Assembly (NCBI GenBank): GCA_022478985.1
Contig: JAKSZP010002673.1
Span: forward strand, 212,096 to 276,095
DNA from: Massospora cicadina
Lineage: Eukaryota; Entomophthoromycota; Entomophthoromycetes; Entomophthorales; Entomophthoraceae
Length of the DNA: 64,000 nucleotides
Reading direction: 5' to 3'
This document shows, piece by piece, positions 22,190 to 31,899 of the stretch. Position 1 is the first letter of the stretch, and every line of letters begins with the position of its first letter. The translations under genes were made by a program, and so were the position numbers. The notes beneath the pieces are model-generated. The model was given only the letters and a program-made list of their open reading frames with translations. It had not been told where the DNA came from and did no database searches.

Positions 22190-23860
22190 TTGATGCCTGC
22201 TGCCCTGGCTTGTGGTGGTGGTGCGCCGCCATCTGGTGTTTTTTTTGGCCACTGCCAATGTGCGCCCAGGCTGGCTCTTCTAGCCTTCCCAATGCCACTG
22301 GGCGTTACATCCCACCTCAGGACTTATACCATCATCTCAAAAGCTCGCAGGCCGTGCTCCAGAACCCTTTGATGCTCCCTCAGAGCAACCTGCGTTTTAG
22401 ACTCTGGGTCAAATATGGGAGTCTTTTCCCAAACATGAGCATGGCCATCATTGAGATGGTCGTGGTGGTTTTTGAACCACCCAGATAAATTGTTTTTTGC
22501 CCTTTTAAGGGCTAATTTGACCTTGGATTTCGATCCAAGGCTGATGTGGAGGCAGCATCTAAGCTGACAATCATTTATAAAAATCTCCCAATTCCCACTG
22601 TTTGCACATGGCTCCCAGACGAGGTCAATTTTGTGGTCCAGTTTACCATGTTAATATCATTTCTCTCCCCTGAAGGCCTTCACCGTGAACTGACAGAGAG
22701 TTTGGCCATTTATGGGACAGACCATCTTACAGTTTGTGTTAAACAACAGGTCAGGTCAGTTGGTAGGGCTCTGCATCTTTACAATTATTCCCCCTCTCCA
22801 TCAAGACAACTATCTTATGAACCCTCAAACTGTGATCAGATCTGCACCTGATCACCCTTTTTTGGGCGCATTAAAAACTTCCACACATATGCCCCTTGTG
22901 CTTTGGATTAGATCATTCATAGTGCATGTACCCCACAGCTTCTACCTCTGCCGCTTCTGCCATTCCTCCTTCTGGTGTCAGGTTGGCTGCTGCCTCACCC
23001 AAGTTTTTTGAGTGGAGCGTAATCCTCCTTCCCCCAACCTTAGCTAATTCTGGTGCTGCTTTAAAGCTGCAGCCGATCAAAATTTAAATTTTTTTAAAAA
23101 TTGTCAGAATTAAAGAATCCTGAGCTGATGGCTGAGACAGTTTTGGCTGAGCTGCCGTGGTTAACTGTTCACATCAATCAGGATCTGCCACTACACCAAC
23201 TCCAGTGGCTGGCCCAGCATTAGCCAATTTAACTCTATTTAAAGCTCTAAATGGATTGATTATACAGATCAACCTTATAATAATAAGCCCGATTTTTCCT
23301 TAGCGGAAATTTTTGTAAATCCACCCAAACTGCATCCTCACCATTTTCGTTCTAAAAACGGTTTTCCTATAATAAAGAATACAACAATATGGCGGTAGAA
23401 TCATCAGCTGCTCCAGCCAACAACATCCTCAGCCAACAACTCCATGGGGCGATGGAAACCCTTGTTGAGGGTATTCCCATCCCATATTTACCCCATAGTT
23501 TGATGAGGATACAAAATATTAAATTAAAGAGCTCACTTTTGGAGCGAGCCATGCTTGCATTGACACAGTAAAAACTTCTCTGTTTGACTAAATTATCCCC
23601 AACCTGTAGCACATCTAATTTTTTTCACTTGTGTGCTTGCTCCCATAGCTTTTTGCTATGCATCAACTTGCTCAATATGTTGAAGCGATGGACACCGCCA
23701 GCCTCATTAACTAAGAAAACACCACAATTATACCTCCTTATGACACATGTCGCTGATACCCCAATCCCTATGTTGTCCAACATGGTCCACCAGCTAAAGT
23801 GGGCGCCGGATAAAAGTTTCCCGAAAGATTCCTCACCTTATGATATGACTTTCTAAGCTG
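22190..23860 (+). pseudogene. ORF1/gag-like protein of element A, decayed
   Basis: Blocks in order match element B: a start region with a Gly/Ala/Pro-rich text (22,190-22,330), FRLWVKYGSLFPN (about 22,392-22,432) against LRVDYGRLFPY in B, TIIYKNLPIPTVCTWLPDE (22,566-22,622), GLHRELTESLAIYG (about 22,676-22,716), CPLCFGLDH (about 22,894-22,920, start of the CCHC knuckle), and a C-terminal domain from MAVESSAAPANNILSQQL (23,389). Stops and shifts are frequent. It would bind RNA like a LINE ORF1 protein. The C-terminal domain is unlike LINE ORF1. Confidence 0.78.
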
Positions 23861-23935
23861 ATAACTTAGGGTCTATGTTAGGAATTTTTTATTTACAATA
23901 ATCTCTTTGTTTGGCTCATTTGCAAATAAAGATGC

Positions 23936-23967
23936 GTGGCGGCTCCCCCTTTTGGGTTGGGCACCAC
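23936..23967 (+). promoter_or_regulatory. 3' tail hairpin type 2 (element A)
   Basis: GTGGCG (23,936-23,941) pairs with CACCAC (23,962-23,967), with one C-A mismatch, around an inner CCCCC/GGGTTGGG pairing. Element F has ATGGTG/CACCAT at the same place, so the outer pair changes from G-C to A-T on both sides. A role in RT recognition is inferred. Confidence 0.6.
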
Positions 23968-23983
23968 TAGTCTATTAAAAATG

Positions 23984-23998
23984 AACAGCCTGAAAGCC
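23984..23998 (+). repeat. Target-site duplication, ORF1-only element A, right
   Basis: Exact 15-bp copy of 22,069-22,083 following the tail-type-2 end of element A. Confidence 0.9.
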
Positions 23999-25377
23999 CT
24001 CTTCCAGAAGTGAATCTCAATAACAGACTTTCTGTCGCCTGATGAGTCAATTCCTACAAATGTGAAAGAACAACTGATAAGTAACTAAGAAGTTTGGAGG
24101 CCTCAACTTGAACTAATCCACAAATTGATGACTTGGGTAACATTGTAGCTTTTATCCTAGAGATTGGAATGGAAGTTCCAGGATAATAGGGCTGTGATAA
24201 TGTAGATATTGACAGAAGAGGATGACCACTTCTTGGCCTTCATATTAGATAATAAAGGAAGATCATGATTTTGGAGGATTAATGCGCTCACTACTACTCA
24301 AAGGCCTCACATTATAATTATAAAAAAGTTTTGAATTAGTAAAGAATTTGAAATTATAGCCCATATTATATTTTATCATATGAATTTAATCTCTTATAAA
24401 TTCATGACAACATTAATTTGTTGTTTTGATCATAGGTTCTTGCCAATTTAAGCTCACTGAACGCTAAAGTACTTAGACAACATCTTAAGATGCCATTCCA
24501 CACAAAGAGCAATCTATAAGGAAGCTATAATTTAAACAGAACGCCTCTGGACGACCAAAAATTTCAGCTTCCACTAAAATGGTTAAGTTGATATCTATCT
24601 CACTGCAGGGAGCTCCATGTTGTTACAGTTGAAACGCTATTACACAATATGATAATTTTAGCAGCAAGCCTCTCCATCCAAAATGGGTAACAAGCATCAC
24701 TAGATGAAATTATACCTCTTAATACGAAATATCACAAATATAATCTGAAAGTTTAGAGTTCTAGACAGCTTTGAATTATCATGCCTTACCTTTCATAGCT
24801 AACAATATATTCAGTCTAAAAAAGTATCATTCAGAAGTTTTTTAGATAAATTCAATTGAGGGCCAATCTAGTCACGTATGTGCTGCAGTGGTACTCTCTT
24901 AAATGAGAAGGCTTTTGCTCATCTTTCCTGGCTGCTAGATAGTTAGCAACGTAGTTGTCCTATATTAGTCTTTTTGTACATCTAACCCAAAATCACCTCC
25001 TCCAGCTAGTAGTAATTCACTATCAATATGTAATACGTCAAAAGGAAATAATGAAATCTCAGTTTCAACTTTGGTAGTTTTCTTCGAGGACGCATCAGCA
25101 CTTTTGAGATAACAATGAACCATTATAATATAATAAACAACTCATAAGTGATTCAAGTAAACAAGTCAATTTGTAAGGCTATGTAACTAAAGATTGCATC
25201 AACAACTAATAAGCTCAGTGTAAAGCAGACTGTGATTATGGTACAAAAAATGTGTGTAACAGAGCTCTCAGTAATTAAGTGTATGAATTATACGCATAGA
25301 TAAACCGTGGGGCAACATTTCAATCAGGCAGAATTAAAAAAATAGTGTAATAATAATTTCAAGAACTATCCCACTTA

Positions 25378-25535
25378 TCTGGAGCTCAAGGGCCTGAAGG
25401 GCCACAAGGTCCTCATGGCCCCACTTAAGCTGATAGTTTTGATAAACCTCAAGGTCCCTAAGAGCTTAAAGTGCCAAGAGGTTCTATCGGAGCTGAAGGG
25501 CCACAGGTTCTAGAAGGACCGCCTGCACCCTTCCT
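25378..25535 (+). pseudogene. Collagen-like Gly-X-Y segment within Ty3-C
   Basis: The plus strand reads SGAQGPEGPQGPHGPT, stop, then after a gap PRGSIGAEGPQVLEGPP. The G-x-P/G-P-x period is clear over the first five triplets and patchy afterwards. A similar Gly/Pro-rich tract occurs in Ty3-D at about 38,770-38,930. Because GGN and CCN are complementary, both strands look collagen-like; the plus strand is preferred here because both tracts sit in the same relative place of plus-strand Ty3 relics. Confidence 0.5.
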
Positions 25536-27527
25536 TGATTCACTACTTCACACGCCAAGGAAGCTGCAAATCCTTGTTATATGAGAAATTGGGAAGACCA
25601 AGGCTCTAAATTCAGATGGAGTAGCTTTCCATGGCTGTGATACTCTTCACAAAGGTCATACTATTGGACCCATTCTCACCTTGGAGGCACTAATGAGGAG
25701 ATGGTAAAATGCATGCGTTTACCAGCCTCACCTATACTGACTTAATTGGTAAGAAAAAACTTGTACCTACTTCAGAATTGAAGTCAGCTTCTAAAACCCA
25801 AAATTATAGCTATTAAAGTTAAGTTGGATCAAATGGCCAATACAGCTGCTCTCAACTGATGCTTGAACAAAAGTGCAAAATAACGTGGAGAATATAAGAA
25901 GACAATTATATCAAAGAGCATAAAAGAGTATGTGTAAAAATACCCTATGAGTTGAGTCAAAGATCAGAACCAAGTATGAATACCATTTCTGCTCTTTGAC
26001 TAAAGCTAAAAACACATTATTCAGGAGATGTTACCTCTGGAAAAAAAAAGTATTGCATAATTTCTATATAAAGAGTGTTATGTAGGTAACCACTACAAAC
26101 AGGAAGTAAAGCATATTCATTCCTGGCTCTGCTGAGGATCCACAGAATTTATAAACCCCTCCACCTGCGTGAGTGCCAGATCTAAGTGCATGTCAAAACC
26201 TCTTTACTCTTAAATTAAGAAGTGATCAAACCTAACTATAAAAAGTAGACGTTCATGGCGATCCTCCTTAATAAGGGGTAAATAACACTGACTCCTCTAA
26301 CTAGCTCTATGGAAGCGTTTAACCAATAGTCAATACTAATTGCATTTCTCTAGATAAGGATATAGTTACAGTTATCACTGCACCAAGTTTTATCTTGATG
26401 TCTATCAAAAGATTTTAGACAAAAGTAGAACTTTGCATGTATTTGAGAGACAAGGATGCTGAATGAACTCTCTTTTACTACAGTAAATAAAATTCATACA
26501 TATTGGAGGCCCCAGCAGAATTGCTTGCAGAAAAGCAAAGCATAATAACATACCAACTCCCCCTATTGTAAAGCTCATCACCACACCATGAGCCCAAATT
26601 ACAAATAGTGCTCTTAATATGTGGAAAGATAACTGTCTGCAAAAAGGAGGCCAGCAAGAGGCTCTTTATGCTGATGCTTATATTAACATGCCTCTAACTA
26701 AGCCTAAACAATTACTTTTACTCTAAGAATTGCCTCCAAAACACTTGGATAAACGAGCTATCTACTTATGACAATAAAAATCTCAATATTACTTAGCATA
26801 ATTCAGGTGAGTTATCATGCTTATTACTTTTTTCCACATTTTGGGAATCTTATAAGTTGTTACTGTCAATTTAAAAAACCCATTTTTGCAATAATCAATA
26901 ACAGGTCACTGATATATTTCAAAATTATTAAATCATTTAGAAAAGTAAGAACGATCTTTATTGGAACATTCCATGGAGTATGGAACCACTGGACTAAATG
27001 GTAAAAATTCTAATGGGCCTATTCTGCACACCCAATTAGGTTCAGTAAAATATTCTGGTACACCACATCAGTGGCCTTGTAATTAAGGGTATAAATAATT
27101 TATAGGAGCTCAATCCTATGATAGTATGACACTATCTTGACTATTATAACGCATTCTTATCAATGCTTAAGAGATATGACCCCAGTATTTAAACTACCAA
27201 GGATTACAAGGAACGTACAAAGTCTTGTGCCTGCTTACTTGAGATGGTGAACAAAATTAATAAGCTTGTATCTAATCCAGTTATATAACATGAGACTACC
27301 ACCTCAGGCGGTTGATGTTAAAATTAAGGGATGTCACTATCTTACTCTTAATCAAAAGTGATTACTACAAGGTCATAAGTCATAATTAAACCCTGGGTGC
27401 ACAAACATTTCTCCTTTAAGTCTATTGGCAATATAAGGTGTCAAAAATCATCTATTAATAAAATGATAACTTTATTAAGAAATTTTGAATTTGCATACAA
27501 ATAGTCTCTATCTTATTACTAGCTAAT

Positions 27528-28600
27528 TTGAAAGCTGATACACTCATAATGGGACCTAACACTCCAATTGCTTATGTATGGCTACTACCTTTTGACAAGA
27601 TAGAAAGTTCAAAATGGTTTGAGATTTTCCATAATTTTAGTATAGAAGAGCCTCCTATGGTGGCGTTAGTTGAGAAAACAGTTGTGAAAGACAGAAATAC
27701 AAGAAAATTGAAGAAGGGCATCAATTTTCTTGAGGATAAGCTAATCTAAACTTTACTTCCACATATTACTTCATAAATATAAAATGCCATGCATAATATA
27801 AAAATGGGAGATGCTTACCCTATTAAAGCGTGGCATTGTTGAGAGATAAAAATATAAGAAGCTCAAGTTGCTACAGAACTTGTACAATATTTGAGTCAGG
27901 ACAGTTGTACAGTATGAAGCCCATGGGCATCGCCTCTCTTGCTGATTCAAAAAAATTCTATATCTCATCGAGTTGTTATGAACTGCTGTATGCATAAATA
28001 ATTAAATTAAAGGAAGCTACTTATTGCTACAGATTAATTTAGTACAGTCTTTGGAGCTCAGTTTTTCTCAGCAATGAATCTTGCCAGTAGACATAAGATA
28101 ATTGAGCTATCACCCAAAGACAGAGCCTAATATGTGTCAATCACAAATAAATGATTATATAAGCTAACATAGATGCCACAAGGACAGTGCTATCTCCTGG
28201 CCAACTTTCAGCATTAATAGATATATTGCTAGGGAAAACTGAAGTTATATCACATATTAGTTTTTTTTGCTAACATAAGCTGTTTTTAAATAATTTCAGT
28301 GGCATCTAAGCATATATAGCAAGTTTTTTAACCCAATTAAGGAAAGAATATCCTAAGCGCAAGTATAAAATTTTCATTCTTCCATTCAAAGATGGCAATT
28401 ATTGGGGTTAAAACACCCACTAGGAATCCAGCTATTTCAGAGTAAGTTGAAACATTTAAAAAAGTAAATTTTATAGCCTTGGGGCTTTTCATACGTTTCT
28501 CTGAATGGTGAGGTAAATCTAAAAATCATTCAGCGTTTTGTAGACCTTTCTGAACCATAAATCCAGCTGCTCAAAATATAATTTCCATTTAAAATAACTC
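27528..28600 (+). pseudogene. Ty3-C reverse transcriptase
   Basis: A 73-residue open stretch (27,528-27,749) precedes the RT. One frame from about 27,905 reads SPWASPLLLIQKN, then after stops FGAQFFSAMNLASRHKIIEL followed by SPKDRA (to about 28,118). These are the SPWASPVxLVKK and GAKYFSxLDLxSGYxQI blocks of Ty3/gypsy RT in one frame with the right spacing. MPQG near 28,170 stands for MPFGL. The YxDD box near 28,270 is destroyed. RT connection text with VDLSEP and QLLKYNFHLK (28,535-28,590) follows. Confidence 0.76.
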
Positions 28601-28749
28601 AAACAGAACATAGCCTTAACCCTTTTTAGAACTGCCTTAATTACCCAGCCTATCCTCTTACATCTGAAGTTTGACCATACATCATGACATTTATGAAGCC
28701 ACTACTTTTATGCGCAGGTTCCATTTAAATCTTTTATATGACCAACTAG

Positions 28750-28767
28750 GAGACTGCCTTAAAGCTT
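28750..28767 (+). repeat. Target-site duplication, ORF1-only element B, left
   Basis: GAGACTGCCTTAAAGCTT, 18 bp, repeated exactly at 30,667-30,684 on the other side of element B. Confidence 0.93.
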
Positions 28768-28780
28768 TTAGATTTATTCG

Positions 28781-28811
28781 AGGTATGCTGACCAGGGGAC
28801 AGACAGTACTG
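28781..28811 (-). promoter_or_regulatory. 3' tail hairpin type 1 (element B)
   Basis: Sense strand reads AGTACTGTCTGTCCCCTGGTCAGCATACCT. Inner CTG/CAG and outer GTA/TAC pairs remain; the outermost pairs are lost. Same tail as LINE-2 and LINE-3. Confidence 0.65.
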
Positions 28812-28973
28812 ATCACAATACTCAAAACGGCAAAACAAACTACTAACCAGGTGGGAAGCAGAAACTGCTTAACCCACTATGGCAGAGGGTGAGGAGGGGT
28901 CGGGGGGTTGGTTTTCAGAAAGACCCACCTCGATCAAGGGGTGTTGGTTACAGTACTGGATCAGAGCAGAGAG

Positions 28974-30573
28974 CTAGGGCGTTGGGGCATCTGCATAGTG
29001 GGGGCTGAGGTCAGCGTAGTAGGAGTTTTCCACTTCTGCATCAAGATAATGATGGGAAAGTGTTTCAACAAAAGCTGCGAGGAGAACTTCAGCTTCTTTG
29101 CGGGCTTCAGGAAGTTGGGTGAAAAGGGAGATATTGTGGTGGGTGATTTTGGCTGTGGGGTTGAATGAAGCAAGCGTTGCGACATTCATAACAGCGATTT
29201 CAGCATCATCAAACAGTTTTGAGATGTCACTGCAGGGAGATTCAGGGAAGTCAGGGGGGAAGAAGATGGTGGGCAGGCCATGCTGGAGCTGAGCCACTGA
29301 CCGGGCCACCACGGTGCGTAGTTTTGGGCAATGAGGAGAGGCCACCGCAGCTAAGGCGAGCTGGTGGTCACTTTGGAAGGGGGCTGTATTGGGTAGAGGA
29401 GCGAAATGGCGAGGGGTAGGGGTTTCATCAAAGTCGGGAAGGAAAAATTCTGCCCGACCATAATCACCATGGCAGAGAGGTTGACCTGTATGCTTACTAA
29501 TGAGGATATTACCTGATTCGTCAGTTTCGGCCAATAGATCCCATGGATTTTGGTTCACTGGAATAGTGACATTTAAATTTGAGTGGGTAGGATTGGGCTA
29601 ATGGGCAGCTGCTTGGGTGTGATTGTTGGTCCAAGCATTGCTCTGATTGGCTGGCTTAGATCTAGGTGGGAGAGTGAGGATGGAGGTTTTGGGTGGGGCT
29701 GATTTTCCATGTGGGCCCACTGAACGAGATTGGAGGGTGGGAGGGGCAGCAAAGTGCCCCATACTGAACCTCCAGAGGGGGCTCAGAAGTTGCATCAGCG
29801 GATTTGGCCTTAGGGCATGCTCTTTTTGCATGGTCGATGCCAAAGCAGAGGGAACAAATCTGCCTACCATTATCGACCTGAGCCCAAAAGAAATGATCTG
29901 GCGCTGCAGCCACACTAGCGCGGGGTGGGATTTGTTGGGCTATGGTAGGGTGGTGTGGTATGATGGTGGCTGTTGCACGAGGAACAGCAAGGCGTTCTGC
30001 ACCAGATGGAATGGCAAAGATGAGGTTGGGCTGAGTGCCATAAGCCATGAGCCCCGCGACCAACTGGTCATACAAAACCTGGGGTGGAAGGTGGGATGGG
30101 AGATTTGCAAAGGATACCACTAGCGTGGTGTCTGAAGGGAGGCGAGTACGGGTTGTGGGAATGGGGGTTTTTTTATAAATTAGAGGAGTTTGTGCTGCCG
30201 CTTCAGCATCCTCCTCAGATTGGAACCCAACGTCAAAGTAGCCCTTAAAAGGGCGGAAGTCTATAAAGCCAGCTGGCGCAAAGGCTGTAGTGGCTAGGTC
30301 AATAATTGCCTTATCAGCATATGGGAACAAACGCCCATAGTCCACTCTGAGGCAATAGCGGATAGCAGAGCGAGGGAGGGCGAGAGGATGGGGGCGAGAA
30401 GGGTGGACGCGCGCCAGGTGGAGCGCTAAGTCCCGTGGGGGGACAAAACGGTTGGAAGCAGTGGGTGGGCTGTTGGAACCCGTCCAAACGCGCTTGCCTG
30501 CAGGTCAGAAAACGCTAGGTGGGGGTGCACTGCTACCCCACACTGGGGTGGCATGCGGCAGAGCCAAGGACAT
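28974..30573 (-). pseudogene. ORF1/gag-like protein of element B (about 530 codons, three lesions)
   Basis: ATG at 30,573 (MSLALPHATPVWGSS) to a stop at 28,974. Lesions: a TGA near 30,490, a one-base shift near 29,740 and a TAG at about 29,600; otherwise open. Parts: N-terminal region; YGRLFPY and GYFDVGFQSEEDAEAAAQ (about 30,195-30,250); TRTRLPSDTTLVVSFANLP and a LVAGLMAYG block (about 30,030-30,150); CCHC knuckle CSLCFGIDHAKRAC (about 29,816-29,858); linker; C-terminal domain with FFPPDFPESPCSDISKLFDD (about 29,200-29,262) ending DAPTP. The first half aligns with LINE ORF1; the last 190 residues do not. Probable role: RNA binding for its own RNP. Confidence 0.85.
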
Positions 30574-30666
30574 CAAAGAATAGATTTTTGGGCAGATGGC
30601 TGTAGATAAATAAACTTAAATTTAAAATCGCTCAAAAGTGACTTTGAGCGGTTAAAGAGAGTTTTT

Positions 30667-30684
30667 GAGACTGCCTTAAAGCTT
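30667..30684 (+). repeat. Target-site duplication, ORF1-only element B, right
   Basis: Exact copy of 28,750-28,767; RNase H coding of Ty3-C continues from it. Confidence 0.93.
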
Positions 30685-31083
30685 ATTTATGTAAAAATCT
30701 ATCCAAGGACAAGAGGAATTATAGCATCACAAAAAATCTTCTGGCTTGTTTATCATGATTAGGCATTTCTGACCTTATCTTTATAAAATTCACTTAACCA
30801 TGATAACCAATCATGCCTCCCCCAAGTGGCTCAAACAGATGAAGTGTCCTGATGGGTGGCTCGCTATATAAGGGCACTAAAGCTTCAGAATTATGACTTC
30901 ACTATAGTCAATTGCGCTGGTACTACACGCCAGAATTCTTATTTATAGTTGTGAATGCTGATTTTGTCTGGGTTGACACCTAAAGAGGACCGCTTTAAAA
31001 TATGGTTGGCTGGCAAACAGATAAAATTTGAAGTTACCAAAGAGAAATAATGGGTTATAATTTGTGATGGCTATTTTAGTAAT

Positions 31084-31816
31084 CCATCTGATTTCTATCA
31101 CTTGTGCTTTATGCCACTGGATTCCACAAATGTTTATTTAAAATTAGAAAATTAAACTACTAGAAAACTTGGTTTTTATAAATTTTTATTAGCAGTTTGG
31201 AAAAAAAGGAAAACGATACCACTCAATATCCAACCAATAAGTTTTTATACTGTATTGAGGGTCAAAGGGATTCGATAATAAGTTTGGAACATATGGTTGC
31301 AGTATAAATAAGGAAATATGCGCATTCAGCCTAGTGAAGCTCAGAATACTTGCTTCGCTTTGGCTGAACGATGGATGGGGAATTGACTTTAGGTAATACA
31401 TACCCATGAGGTAACGATTTTATATATCTCAATCAACCCCAATCTGAGAAAATTATTTTCCTTGGGAGACCACCACGCATATAAAAGGAGGTGGTCCTTG
31501 CATCAGTGCTTTAATGGACATGGTTTTAGCTGTGGGAGCACCACCTGATGGTCACCCCAGGGTCTGTCAAATGGTCAGAGAAATCTGACTGCTCAATCTC
31601 ATTTTTATTGCCCATAATGTATTTGAAATCATGTTACCCCAATTCGCTAGGGTTCCACCAATAATTGTCAGATCTTTTTGGCTGATATAATCGTTAGTAT
31701 AATTTAAATCCTTCATATTAAAATCATAAGCTTGTAAATGGCCAACATTTCCCTTTTCAGATTATTTTTACCCACATATTCTTATGTTACAGCTGGGAGG
31801 GAAAATGTCTGACAGC
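31084..31816 (-). repeat. LTR-like segment in Ty3-C (relative of 5,007-5,748)
   Basis: Its reverse complement aligns over the whole length with 5,007-5,748, including TGTTGGCCATTTACAA, the TTGGTGGAACCCT block, a CTTTTATATGCGTGG block and GTGGAATCCAGTGG near the end. It lies between Ty3-C RNase H and integrase. As at 5,079, a purine stretch (AAAAGGGAAA) directly precedes TGTTGG in the sense direction. It may be a solo LTR or a 3'-terminal fragment with some interior sequence; no duplication of 5 bp was found. Confidence 0.65.
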
Positions 31817-31899
31817 TATAATAAATTTAAACGTGATGCTCTACATGCTAGTTAACAGATAGTGTTCAAATAATGTGCATAAGTCTTTTGAACTAAAAT

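Larger units (their letters stand above)
22084..23983 (+). mobile_element. ORF1-only retroposon A (1.90 kb, tail type 2)
   Basis: Flanked by an exact 15-bp target duplication, so both ends are defined. The 5' end TTTTTCCTTTACTTTGATCA resembles element D (TTTTTTGCTTTGATCA at 34,572). It encodes one decayed ORF1-like protein and nothing resembling polymerase, endonuclease or integrase. It has no terminal repeats. The 3' end carries ATAAAGATG, then a hairpin and GGGTTGGGCACCACTAG followed by a short A-rich tail. The length matches copies B (1,899) and E1 (1,901), arguing that 1.9 kb is the full element. Confidence 0.87.
21932..27400 (+). pseudogene. Ty3-C gag/protease-region relics (interrupted 22,084-23,983)
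   Basis: LPEFIIVNKRILSWVEVVNS (about 22,014-22,073) runs into the element A insertion and resumes after it as FLSPDESIPTNVKEQLISN (about 24,029-24,085). The same order of blocks appears in Ty3-D: FVMVNKLKLLK (about 37,287-37,320) then LLPIEPIPTNEHEQIKWF (about 37,381-37,434). A second shared block has NRTPLDDQKF at 24,537 and QNISGQPKIK at 37,898. About 5.5 kb including A precede the RT, longer than typical gag. Collagen-like text lies inside at 25,378. No zinc knuckle or protease triad could be read. Confidence 0.5.
28768..30666 (-). mobile_element. ORF1-only retroposon B (1.90 kb, tail type 1), best-preserved copy
   Basis: Bounded by an exact 18-bp target duplication. Read on the minus strand it has a short 5' leader containing an inverted repeat (CGCTCAAA..TTTTGAGCG, complement of 30,630-30,652), one long ORF1-like frame (30,573-28,974), a short 3' UTR and the tail CTGTCTGTCCCCTGGTCAGCATACC shared with the LINEs. 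There is no RT, endonuclease or integrase and no LTR. GC content is clearly higher than in the Ty3-C sequence around it. Compare mammalian HAL1, which also keeps only ORF1; this family is separate, as judged by its protein. Confidence 0.9.
28600..31000 (+). pseudogene. Ty3-C RNase H, split by element B
   Basis: The first half ends in FHLNLLYDQLGDCLKA at 28,719-28,767. After element B the duplicated target resumes the protein: GDCLKAYLCKNLSKDKRNYS (30,668-30,727) ITKNLLACL, matching the RNase H consensus hPVAYxSKxLSKxERNYSITxKELLA. Then ITNHASPKWLKQMKCPDGW (30,804-30,860) matches TDHASLKWLKxMxxPxGR. The insertion thus fell inside one protein domain and the reading frame can be followed on both sides, good evidence that B is a later arrival. 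Confidence 0.8.

Noticed and set aside
22084..23983. ORF1-only elements as LARD/TRIM-type LTR derivatives
   Set aside because: No terminal repeats, target duplications of 14-18 bp and not 5 bp, 5'-truncated copies and a LINE-like tail all point to target-primed reverse transcription.
24300..27500. Maverick/Polinton or giant-virus remnant, suggested by collagen-like text
   Set aside because: Clear Ty3 RT, RNase H and integrase blocks follow in order on the same strand; no DNA polymerase B, packaging ATPase or capsid motif was seen.
29647..30123. 158-codon plus-strand frame
   Set aside because: Antisense of the element B ORF1-like gene, which has a CCHC knuckle and homologues in six other copies.
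31790..31860. Plus-strand KMSDSYNKFKRDALHAS as an integrase tail
   Set aside because: It lies partly in the boundary of the reversed LTR-like unit, and the clear integrase start of Ty3-C lies further downstream; could be chance.
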